Assembly (NCBI GenBank): GCA_934463035.1
Contig: CAKSIG010000003.1
Location: 62,001-126,000 of the forward strand
DNA from: an uncultured Eubacteriales bacterium
GTDB taxonomy: Bacteria > Bacillota > Clostridia > Oscillospirales > Acutalibacteraceae
DNA: 64,000 nt
Direction of reading: 5' to 3'
Below the pieces are notes generated by a model that was not told the DNA's origin, did not search any database, and saw nothing but the letters and a program-made list of their open reading frames with translations. This document shows, piece by piece, positions 23,965 to 31,721 of this stretch (position 1 is its first letter; each line of letters starts with the position of its first letter). The position numbers and the translations under genes were made by a program.

Positions 23965-24069
23965 ATACTTTTTTATTGAAAATGCTGTCGGTATCACAAG
24001 GGTTTGGCTAATATAACGCTCTGTTTAGTTCCGCTTATCCTTGTAAAAAGAAACGCAGGCAGACAATTT

Positions 24070-24091
24070 TGCAACATAATACAGATTATGT
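24070..24091 (-). repeat. Right 22-bp inverted repeat (recombination site)
   Basis: Exact reverse complement of 23782-23803. The dyad arms are AACATAAT and ATTATGT around ACAG. It lies 35 bp before the collagen-like start codon, just ahead of the ribosome binding site. Confidence 0.88.
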
Positions 24092-24126
24092 AGTATTCGG
24101 TTGCGGTAAAATCGGGAGGAATTACT

Positions 24127-27100
24127 GTGAGTAAAAAAACAAAGAACGCGTTTATTGTTATGCTGTCCCTGATAATTGTAATACTTATTACAATCGGTAC
24201 AACGCTGATAGTAAACAGGAGCGGCGCCGTTAAGGCGTCCAAAACGGTTAAAAACGGTCTTTCGGCTTATGAGCTGGCAAAGACCTACGGCTATGAGGGA
24301 ACCATTCAGGAGTGGCTGGAATCCTTAAACGGAAAATCCGCTTACGATATAGCAAAAGAAAACGGTTATACGGGAAGTGAAAAGGATTTTTCCGAATCGC
24401 TTAAAGCAAACGCGTCGGCAAATGCCGCAAGTATTAAGAGCGCGAAATTTTCTTCAAATGGCGAGCTTATAATGACCCTGTCGGACGGAAGCAATATTAA
24501 CTTGGGTGTTGCCGTAGGTAAAAACGGCAGTAACGGTAAAGACGGCGCGAACGGAACCGACGGTAAAAACGGTAAAGACGGCGTTAGTATCTCGTCGGCA
24601 AACGTCAATGCCGGCGGTCAGCTTGTTATAACCTTTTCCGACGGCAAAACCGTAAATCTTGATAAGGTAGTGGGCAGTAACGGCGCAAACGGTATAGGCG
24701 TTGCAAACTCCGAAATAAACCAAAACGGCGAGCTGGTGCTTACATACTCAAACGGTCAGACGGCAAATCTCGGCAGAGTTATCGGCGCCGACGGCAGAAA
24801 CGGAACCGACGGACGTGACGGTGTTGACGGTCAGAACGGAGCCAAAGGCGATAGGGGTGACAAAGGCGATACAGGTGCAAACGGAGCAAAGGGCGATAAG
24901 GGCGACGACGGTATAAGCATACAAAACGCAGTTGTAAACGCTTCGGGCGAATTGGTGATAACCTACTCAAATAATACGACCGCCAACCTCGGACGTATTG
25001 TCGGCGCAAAAGGCGACAAGGGAGACACAGGTGCCGCAGGTAAGGACGGAAAAGACGGAACCAACGGTACAAACGGCACAAACGGACGTGACGGTATTGA
25101 CGGTCAGGACGGAATAAGCGTAACGGGAGCCGAGATAAATTCACTCGGCGAGCTTGTGCTGTCGTTTTCAAATAATCAGCGCACAAACGTGGGCACCGTT
25201 GTAGGTGCAAAAGGTGAAAAGGGCGACAAAGGTGATAAGGGAGATAAAGGCGATACGGGAGCCGCAGGACGTGACGGTATTGACGGAACAAACGGAACAA
25301 ACGGAGCCGACGGCGCAAATGGTGAGAAAGGCGATAGCGGTATCGGAATAAAGAAATCAGAAATAAACTCATCAGGCGAGCTCGTTGTTACCTATACCGA
25401 TAATACCTTTGCAAACCTCGGCGTTGTTGTGGGCGCAAAGGGCGATAAGGGCGACAAAGGTGATAAGGGCGATAAAGGCGATACGGGAGCCGCAGGCCGT
25501 GACGGTATAGACGGAACTAACGGTACAAACGGAACTGACGGCATTGACGGTCAAAACGGACAGGACGGAACGGGAATTGAAAGTATAGTCATAGACGGCG
25601 GCAATCTTAAAATAACCCTTACAAGCGGAGCCACCCTCGATCTCGGAAATATCAAGGGCGCCGACGGACGTGACGGAACCGACGGTAACGACGGCAGAGA
25701 CGGCGTTGACGGACAAGACGGTACTGACGGCGTCGGAGTTCAAAAAACCGAAATAAATTCGCTCGGCGAACTTGAAATAACCTATACTGACGGCAATACA
25801 AAAAATCTCGGTAAGGTCGTCGGTACAAACGGTGTAGACGGTGCGAAAGGCGATAAAGGCGATACGGGAGCCGCAGGCAAGGACGGCAAAGACGGAACCA
25901 ACGGTACAAACGGAACTGACGGCCGTGACGGAGCCGACGGCATAGGCGTTTCCGAAACAAAAATAAACCAAGACGGTAATTTGATTATCACCTACACCGA
26001 CGGCAACACAAAGGATCTCGGCAAGGTTGTCGGTGCAAAAGGCGACAAGGGCGATAAAGGAGATAAGGGCGACAAAGGTGATAAAGGTGAGACGGGCGCC
26101 GCAGGACGTGACGGCATAGACGGAACCAACGGTACAAACGGAACTGACGGCCGTGACGGAACCGACGGCGTTGACGGTCAAAACGGACAGGACGGAGCTG
26201 ACGGCAGAGGTATATCCTCCGCTGACATAAATACCGATGACGAGTTGGTTCTGACGTTCTCCGACGGAACCGAGATTAATCTCGGCAAAATCAAGGGAGA
26301 AAAGGGCGATAAAGGAGACGACGGTCAAAACGGTAACGACGGTGTGGGAATCAGCAACGTCACCATATCCGCCGAGGGCGATCTTACGGTAGAGCTGACC
26401 AACGGAACAAATATTAACCTCGGCAATATAAACGGCGCCGACGGTATAGGCATTAAGGCCGCAAGGGTTGACGAAAACGGTCATTTGATATTAACGTATT
26501 CTGACAATACAACCGCCGACCTCGGAGTTGTTGTCGGTGCAAAAGGAACCGACGGAGTCGGTATAAGCGACGTCTATATCCTCAGCGACGGAACCCTCAC
26601 AATAAAACTCAGCGACGGCACAACAAAATCGCTCGGTAATATTAAGGGCGACAAGGGCGATAAAGGCGATGACGGTCAGGACGGGGCACAAGGTCCACAG
26701 GGTATCCAAGGCATAGCAGGCAGGGGAATCCAAAAAACCGAAATCAATTCGCTCGGCGAATTGATAGTAACCTACACTGACGGAACGCAGGAAAATGCAG
26801 GTGCGGTAGGTAATGCAGAAGATAATTTGGAACTTATATTTGTTGAATTGTCCGACGGTACTTACGGTGTCAAGGCAGGCGGCAAAGCAAAAAATTTGGC
26901 GGTTATAAATATACCTGAAACTTATAATGGAAAGTCGATTACACAAATTTGTGCAGACGGTTTTAAGGGATTAACCACTATACAAAAAGTTACTTTACCT
27001 GAAAGTATTACAAAAATTGGAAATAATGCGTTTGATGGATGTACGGGACTTAGTGATATAATCTTTCCCGAGAGTCTTGAAGCAATAAATCAATATGCCT

Positions 27101-27480
27101 TTAATGACTGTACTTCTCTCACTACTATAACTATACCGACAGCGGTAAAATTGATTGGGAAATATGCTTTTTATAATTCGGGTCTTACTTCTGCTGTATT
27201 AGAGTCAACCTCGGGTTGGAAGACAGGGGAAATATCCATTCAAAAAACGGGATATGGTACCAGTTATGGAACTATGACCGATTTCCATATTGAGCAAAAA
27301 GAAGGAGAAGGGTATAGATATAATAATTTTAATTATAAATTATCAGACTCGGGAATGGCGGCGATAGCACTTTCAAGAAAAGTTGAAAAAGCTACTTGGG
27401 TTATAATGAGTTATGGCGGAAGCACGCAATACGCCTATGTGACTTTTGAAGCTTATAAAGTTGATTGGATTAAGGAATAA
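24127..27480 (+). CDS. Membrane-anchored collagen-like repeat protein with LRR region
   Basis: 1,117 residues, GTG start with GGGAGGA 7 nt upstream. Domains in order: a signal-anchor segment (8-30); two repeats of the type SAYELAKTYGYEGTIQEWL (about 42-94); then to about residue 865 an alternation of Gly-X-Y tracts (GDKGDKGDTGAAG, GTNGTNGTDG) and about 14 copies of a roughly 25-residue beta module (like INSLGELVITYTDGNTKNLG, then VVGAKG). Leucine-rich repeats of BspA type follow (about 922-1021, PESITKIGNNAFDGC), and a roughly 95-residue end domain I do not recognise. It has no sortase motif, so the N-terminal segment holds it in the membrane. It is probably a long extracellular stalk with an LRR tip. 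Confidence 0.88.
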   Translation: MSKKTKNAFIVMLSLIIVILITIGTTLIVNRSGAVKASKTVKNGLSAYELAKTYGYEGTIQEWLESLNGKSAYDIAKENGYTGSEKDFSESLKANASANAASIKSAKFSSNGELIMTLSDGSNINLGVAVGKNGSNGKDGANGTDGKNGKDGVSISSANVNAGGQLVITFSDGKTVNLDKVVGSNGANGIGVANSEINQNGELVLTYSNGQTANLGRVIGADGRNGTDGRDGVDGQNGAKGDRGDKGDTGANGAKGDKGDDGISIQNAVVNASGELVITYSNNTTANLGRIVGAKGDKGDTGAAGKDGKDGTNGTNGTNGRDGIDGQDGISVTGAEINSLGELVLSFSNNQRTNVGTVVGAKGEKGDKGDKGDKGDTGAAGRDGIDGTNGTNGADGANGEKGDSGIGIKKSEINSSGELVVTYTDNTFANLGVVVGAKGDKGDKGDKGDKGDTGAAGRDGIDGTNGTNGTDGIDGQNGQDGTGIESIVIDGGNLKITLTSGATLDLGNIKGADGRDGTDGNDGRDGVDGQDGTDGVGVQKTEINSLGELEITYTDGNTKNLGKVVGTNGVDGAKGDKGDTGAAGKDGKDGTNGTNGTDGRDGADGIGVSETKINQDGNLIITYTDGNTKDLGKVVGAKGDKGDKGDKGDKGDKGETGAAGRDGIDGTNGTNGTDGRDGTDGVDGQNGQDGADGRGISSADINTDDELVLTFSDGTEINLGKIKGEKGDKGDDGQNGNDGVGISNVTISAEGDLTVELTNGTNINLGNINGADGIGIKAARVDENGHLILTYSDNTTADLGVVVGAKGTDGVGISDVYILSDGTLTIKLSDGTTKSLGNIKGDKGDKGDDGQDGAQGPQGIQGIAGRGIQKTEINSLGELIVTYTDGTQENAGAVGNAEDNLELIFVELSDGTYGVKAGGKAKNLAVINIPETYNGKSITQICADGFKGLTTIQKVTLPESITKIGNNAFDGCTGLSDIIFPESLEAINQYAFNDCTSLTTITIPTAVKLIGKYAFYNSGLTSAVLESTSGWKTGEISIQKTGYGTSYGTMTDFHIEQKEGEGYRYNNFNYKLSDSGMAAIALSRKVEKATWVIMSYGGSTQYAYVTFEAYKVDWIKE
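24520..26720 (+). repeat. DNA repeats coding for Gly-X-Y tracts
   Basis: Near-identical blocks such as GGCGATAAGGGCGACAAAGG and GGAACCAACGGTACAAACGG recur in frame through this stretch, with period-9 substructure. They code for collagen-like tracts of differing lengths. Such repeats can gain or lose units by slippage without a frameshift. Confidence 0.8.
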
Positions 27481-27503
27481 ATATAACAAAAGGAATGTTT
27501 ATT

Positions 27504-28211
27504 ATGAAATTAAAAGAAATAGAATCACCAAAAGGACTTGTCTCAATTACAACCCCACAAGATGTTATGGACACAGATTTTATGCTTGATGAAAACTATA
27601 TGTATAAACTAACAAAATATAATGCAAAAAAGGCATATAATCTCATCAAGAAACATTATAATGATTCTTCTTACGAGGTTTATTATAACATTGAAAAAGG
27701 GAAAAAAAGACTTGAAGAATATGATAAACAAGAACTTACGATACTATTAAAAAAGATAGCGGTATCAAATTCAACACGTACATCAAATGCAAATATCAAA
27801 ATCCTTGCCGATTATATTATAGAAAATCGTGAAGAATTTTTGAAAAGAATTAAATTTGGCCATATTGAACTTGTTGATGAATTAACTTATATTGACGGAT
27901 TCAGCCGCAGAGAAAAAAGTTTTGCAAGTAAGGTATGCTCCTACCTATGCAAACTTGAATTCAAACAGTCAAAATTTCCAATAAATGACAATGTTGTGAG
28001 AACAATACTCCCATATTATTTGAACTATTATGGTGTTGAAATTCCAAAGAAAAAACTTGAAGATTGCTCATATAAAGAATTGAAGATACTCGTAGACAGG
28101 TTAAATAAAGAATTGCCAGAATCAATGGATTATGATGAAATTGACAATATAATTTGGTATTGTTATAAGGATGATTCGGTAAGAACGGTAATAGCAACAC
28201 ATTTATTCTAA
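27504..28211 (+). CDS. Uncharacterised AT-rich gene behind the collagen-like gene
   Basis: 235 residues from ATG 27504, with AAAGGA 9 nt upstream; an ATG at 27495 touches that site and is unlikely. No signal peptide or membrane segment, so cytoplasmic. The sequence is charged and helical (KYNAKKAYNLIKKHYND, then KGKKRLEEYDKQELTILLKK). A mid-region stretch, FSRREKSFASKVCSYLCKLE followed by FPINDNVVRTILPYYL, resembles a motif I associate with uncharacterised accessory-genome proteins, without a named function. It lies 23 bp after the collagen-like stop with no terminator between, so it should share that transcript. Its base composition is visibly more AT-rich than its neighbours, which suggests transfer. 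Confidence 0.65.
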   Translation: MKLKEIESPKGLVSITTPQDVMDTDFMLDENYMYKLTKYNAKKAYNLIKKHYNDSSYEVYYNIEKGKKRLEEYDKQELTILLKKIAVSNSTRTSNANIKILADYIIENREEFLKRIKFGHIELVDELTYIDGFSRREKSFASKVCSYLCKLEFKQSKFPINDNVVRTILPYYLNYYGVEIPKKKLEDCSYKELKILVDRLNKELPESMDYDEIDNIIWYCYKDDSVRTVIATHLF

Positions 28212-28216
28212 AAGAT

Positions 28217-28256
28217 AACAGCCCCGCTCCGTAATTCACGGAGCGGGGCTGTTTTT
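28217..28256 (+). terminator. Strong terminator ending the collagen-like unit
   Basis: AACAGCCCCGCTCCGT pairs with ACGGAGCGGGGCTGTT, followed by T. Confidence 0.92.
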
Positions 28257-28281
28257 TGTATGCTTTTGGATTGTAAATTAT

Positions 28282-29214
28282 TTAAATCTCGTCAAAAAAC
28301 TTATCTATTGAATCGTCGTTTCGGTAATCGGGGGTGAAGGGAATTTTATTAAGCGACCAGCACTCGGTATGTTCGGAGGTTTCGCCCGACTTTACGGTTT
28401 TAAGCTCGCCTAAGCTCTCAACCTCGGTAAATATTGAACAGCTGTACGTTTCAAAGGAACAGCCGCCGTCGGGGTACTCGGCGGTCGGGTGGAGCGTGTT
28501 GTATTTCTTGCAGAAAAGGTCGTCCCCAAGGACGTAGTACACGGTTCCGCAGTTAAGGTCAAAGCCGATTTTAAGCGCCTTATCGGCGTTAACGTCCTGC
28601 TTGACGGTAACATACCTTTTGCCCCAATAAATACGTTCGTCAGACATATCGGTATAAGGCCAAAGGGAAATTACCCTGTTTGAGAGAAGACCCGTATCGT
28701 TAATATTCATCGGGACGATAACGGTGCCGCCCTTTTCGGAAACGGTGAGACCCCAAATGGCAAACTTTTTGTCTTTATCGCTTATGTTTTTAACGCGCAT
28801 TATTACCTGCATATTTGTGTCGTCGGGATCCATTTTGATTTCAAGCGATTTCTGAACGCCGTTCTCGGTCTCGGCTTTCGGGGTAAAGACAGCACCGTTT
28901 TCGGTCACGGTGTACTCAACGCGGTCGCAGTCGGGATAGTATGTTTCGGGGTAGGATTCGGGGGAGAGCCAAATTCTGTGCCCGCCGAAGTTTTCCCACT
29001 TTTTGCCATTTCCAAAGTAGGACTCAAACTGTGCGTCGGTCTTTTCTCCGAACTCATAGCGCTCACTTTGCATTATGTTCTTGCCGCCGACATAGCCGAA
29101 ACGGATAATACGGGGACCTAAATCCACCGTAACATACGCCTCAATCACGCCGTTGGTTATCTCAACGCAACGTCCGTAATCCTTGAAATTCTCAATCTCA
29201 TTAATTTTTACCAT
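28282..29214 (-). CDS. Galactose-mutarotase-fold protein, DUF4380-like
   Basis: 310 residues, no signal peptide. The N-terminus CVEITNGVIEAYVTVDLGPR with IIRFGY, then FGGHRIWLSPES, fits the mutarotase-like beta-sandwich of the DUF4380 type. Such proteins are thought to act on or bind sugars, but a reaction is not proven. It starts 6 bp after the tmcAL stop on the same strand, with GGAGTG as ribosome binding site, so both share a transcript. Galactokinase and a GH35 enzyme elsewhere in the window are compatible with a galactose role; this is inference. Confidence 0.65.
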   Translation of the reverse strand: MVKINEIENFKDYGRCVEITNGVIEAYVTVDLGPRIIRFGYVGGKNIMQSERYEFGEKTDAQFESYFGNGKKWENFGGHRIWLSPESYPETYYPDCDRVEYTVTENGAVFTPKAETENGVQKSLEIKMDPDDTNMQVIMRVKNISDKDKKFAIWGLTVSEKGGTVIVPMNINDTGLLSNRVISLWPYTDMSDERIYWGKRYVTVKQDVNADKALKIGFDLNCGTVYYVLGDDLFCKKYNTLHPTAEYPDGGCSFETYSCSIFTEVESLGELKTVKSGETSEHTECWSLNKIPFTPDYRNDDSIDKFFDEI

Positions 29215-29220
29215 TTTTTG

Positions 29221-30384
29221 TCACTCCGTTTTAATTAGTTTTGAAGTATATTCAAGACCGCATTTAAGCGGTTTTTTGAGCGTAAGACCGTAAAGGTCGG
29301 TTGCGCGGCACTCGGTATCAAACACTTTTTTTGCGCCGCCGCCGAGCGCGGAAATATCGCCCGCGCGCAGAACAAGCGGTATATCGGAATTTCCCGAACG
29401 TTCCCTTATGAGCTTTTCGCCCGTTTTGTTAAATCCCAAAACTCTGGCATAGGGGGGACGTTTCATAAAAAAGCTGCTGTCTATCCCTATCGCCGCGCTT
29501 AAAACAAGTCGGCGTATTCTTGCCAAGGTGTACCGCTTTGACTTAATTATATTATAAAGCTCATCAAGACTGCAAGCGTTTCTTGACGCAAAAAGGAGTT
29601 TATTTTCAATTCCCTCGCTTAAATCGGGCAGATCGGCGAAATCCTCGGCGGTTTTAAGCCGCAAAAGCGCAAGTATCGCGCGTTCGGCGCGCTTTATGTC
29701 CGAAACGCTGTCGGCGTTCAGATATTTAACCGTTTGTTCGGGCAGATAGTGCGAAATCAGCCGCTTGTCGTTTATATTACTGCGTATAAACGAGGCAGAG
29801 GCATAATTCCCGACTGTTTCCTCGGAATCGTGCGCGGTGCCCTTGCGCTTAACGGTGTCAAATTCAATATCAATACCGAGACGTTTTGCGGCGGATATAT
29901 ATTCCAAGCCTAAATTGTTGTTGGGCGCGGATAAAAGCCCCGAATCCGCACCGCATTTAAAGGCGGCTGTCTCCCTTGCGGCGGCAAAGGTTATGCCGCT
30001 GTCAAGCGCCTTTAAAAGTTCTTTTGAAAATTGCTCGGTGTTTAAAATATCGGCGGTTTTTTCAAGTGCGGAAATATCGCCGTTTTCACTGCCGAAAAGA
30101 ATACCGTCGCACCCGGCGGCAGAGAGAACAGACACACCGCCTAACGCAAAATTTTGGCTTGTGGACATAGACCAGCAAACAGGCAGCTCCAAAACAAGAT
30201 CCGCGCCGTTTTCAAGCGCACAGGCGGCGCGCTTGCGTTTTTCAATAAGCGCGGTATCGCCGCGCTGAACAAAATTTCCGCTTATAACACATACTGCCGT
30301 TCCGCGCTTTTTTGCTTCCTGCAAAAGAAAGCGGTGACCGTTGTGCAGGGGATTGAACTCAGCTATTATACCGACTGTACGCAA
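29221..30384 (-). CDS. tmcAL: tRNA(Met) cytidine acetate ligase
   Basis: 387 residues if it starts at TTG 30384, which gives MRTVGIIAEFNPLHNGH, matching the usual N-terminus of the YlbM/TmcAL family; an ATG at 30420 would add 12 unusual residues. The nucleotidyltransferase motif is NPLHNGHRF, with SGNFVQRGDTALIEKRKRA and ELPVCWSMSTSQNFA following. TmcAL uses ATP and acetate to make N4-acetylcytidine at the wobble base of elongator tRNA-Met. The gene is divergent from ackA. Confidence 0.88.
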   Translation of the reverse strand: MRTVGIIAEFNPLHNGHRFLLQEAKKRGTAVCVISGNFVQRGDTALIEKRKRAACALENGADLVLELPVCWSMSTSQNFALGGVSVLSAAGCDGILFGSENGDISALEKTADILNTEQFSKELLKALDSGITFAAARETAAFKCGADSGLLSAPNNNLGLEYISAAKRLGIDIEFDTVKRKGTAHDSEETVGNYASASFIRSNINDKRLISHYLPEQTVKYLNADSVSDIKRAERAILALLRLKTAEDFADLPDLSEGIENKLLFASRNACSLDELYNIIKSKRYTLARIRRLVLSAAIGIDSSFFMKRPPYARVLGFNKTGEKLIRERSGNSDIPLVLRAGDISALGGGAKKVFDTECRATDLYGLTLKKPLKCGLEYTSKLIKTE

Positions 30385-30409
30385 AATATCACATCTTTTC
30401 AAAAATAAC

Positions 30410-30438
30410 TTGAAAAACATTTCTATATAAAGTATTAT
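30410..30438 (+). promoter_or_regulatory. Promoter of ackA-galK
   Basis: TTGAAA (30410-30415), 17-bp spacer, TATTAT (30433-30438), about 70 bp before the ackA start. Confidence 0.6.
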
Positions 30439-30507
30439 ATATTAGTGTATAAATAGTTTAACATATTTATCAAACATCTTCAATGTTTTTTGATGGGGGA
30501 CTGTAAA

Positions 30508-31707
30508 ATGAAAATTTTTGTTGTTAATGCGGGTAGTTCTTCTCTCAAATATCAGCTTATTGATATGGAGAACGAACAGGTTCTTGCAAAGGGTCTTTGC
30601 GAGCGTATCGGCGTAAGCGGCGCTATTTCTCACAAGGCGGCTGACGGGCGCAAGTACACAGCCGACACTCCTATGCCGACGCACAGCGAGGCGTTTGAGG
30701 CGGTTGTTTATGCTCTTACCAAGAGTGAAGCAAAGGTTATTGATTCGTTCGATGAAATTTCCGCTATCGGACACCGCATAGTTCAAGGCGGAAGCATTTT
30801 CCCGAAGTCCTGCCTTATAACGCCCGACGTTCTTGACAAGATAGAACAGCTCGGCGCTTTGGCTCCGCTTCACAATCCTGCTCACGTTCTTGCGATACGC
30901 GCCTGCATAAAGACGTTTGGCGACAAGATACCTCAGGTGGCTGTTTTCGACACCTCTTTCCACCAGACAATGCCGCCGAAAGCATATATGTATGCGCTTC
31001 CTTACGAGTATTACGAGAAATACGGCGTGCGCAAATACGGCGCTCACGGCACCTCACACCGCTTTGTAAGCGACCGTGTTGCCGCGATTATGAACAAGCC
31101 TAAAAAGGATATTAAAATAATAACCTGCCATTTGGGCAACGGCTGTTCCATAACCGCTATCAAGGACGGCGTTTGCGTCGATACGTCAATGGGCTTCACT
31201 CCGCTTGACGGATTTATGATGGGCACCCGTTCGGGGACGCTTGACCCCTCTGCGCTTACATACATAGCGGAAAAAGAAAATCTCAGCCCTGCCGACGTTA
31301 ACCGAATCTGCAACAAGGAGTCGGGTATGCTCGGAATTTCGGGCGTTTCAAACGACAACCGCGATATTTGCTCCGCCGCCGAGGCAGGCAACTGCCGCGC
31401 TCAGCTTGCGGTAGAAATGCAGAGGTATGAGATACTTAAATTCGTCGGCTCATACATAGCCGCAATGGACGGGGTTGACGCAATAGCATTTACAGGCGGT
31501 ATCGGCGAAAACGACCCCGAACTAAGGGAGTACGTTTGCAAAAATCTTTCGTTTATCGGCGTGAAGATAGACAAGGACAAAAACAAGATTCGCGGCGAGG
31601 AAGTAAGAATTTCCACCGACGACAGCAAGGTAAACGTTTATGTTATCCCCACAAACGAAGAACTTGCAATCGCGAGAGACACGCTTGAAATAATATCAAA
31701 ATTATAA
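30508..31707 (+). CDS. ackA: Acetate kinase
   Basis: 399 residues from ATG 30508, with GGGGGA upstream; a frame extension to 30490 lies in the leader. Family signatures are FVVNAGSSSLKYQL at the N-terminus, GHRIVQGG, the catalytic region DTSFHQTMPP, RKYGAHGTSH, and FTGGIGEND near the end. It converts acetyl phosphate and ADP to acetate and ATP, the energy-yielding step of acetate fermentation. Phosphotransacetylase, the usual partner, is not beside it; galK follows after 14 bp. Confidence 0.96.
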   Translation: MKIFVVNAGSSSLKYQLIDMENEQVLAKGLCERIGVSGAISHKAADGRKYTADTPMPTHSEAFEAVVYALTKSEAKVIDSFDEISAIGHRIVQGGSIFPKSCLITPDVLDKIEQLGALAPLHNPAHVLAIRACIKTFGDKIPQVAVFDTSFHQTMPPKAYMYALPYEYYEKYGVRKYGAHGTSHRFVSDRVAAIMNKPKKDIKIITCHLGNGCSITAIKDGVCVDTSMGFTPLDGFMMGTRSGTLDPSALTYIAEKENLSPADVNRICNKESGMLGISGVSNDNRDICSAAEAGNCRAQLAVEMQRYEILKFVGSYIAAMDGVDAIAFTGGIGENDPELREYVCKNLSFIGVKIDKDKNKIRGEEVRISTDDSKVNVYVIPTNEELAIARDTLEIISKL

Positions 31708-31721
31708 TTCGGAGAACAACA

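Larger units (their letters stand above)
23804..24069. promoter_or_regulatory. 266-bp invertible segment, drawn in the OFF orientation
   Basis: No gene is present. It holds a leftward promoter near its left end, a 14-bp perfect palindrome GTTTGACGTCAAAC (23815-23828) between promoter and left repeat, and a rightward terminator in its middle. In this orientation the collagen-like gene lacks the promoter and is shielded by the terminator. Inversion would send the promoter into the gene. Confidence 0.8.

Noticed and set aside
23982..24017. Second, rightward promoter in the invertible segment near TAATAT
   Set aside because: A -10-like TAATAT is present, but nothing resembling a -35 stands 16-18 bp before it.
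25372..26484. 370-codon open frame on the - strand of the collagen-like gene
   Set aside because: It is a mirror of the Gly-X-Y repeats (GAY/GGN codons read backwards avoid stops), has no ribosome binding site and matches the repeat period of the real gene. The - strand frames at 24779-25372, 25652-25960 and 26491-26946 are rejected for the same reason.
24520..26720. CRISPR-like array
   Set aside because: The repeats are in frame, vary in length, lack constant spacers and code for collagen-like tracts. No cas genes are present.
28334..28683. Open frames opposite the mutarotase-like gene
   Set aside because: Shadows of the - strand coding frame, without ribosome binding sites.
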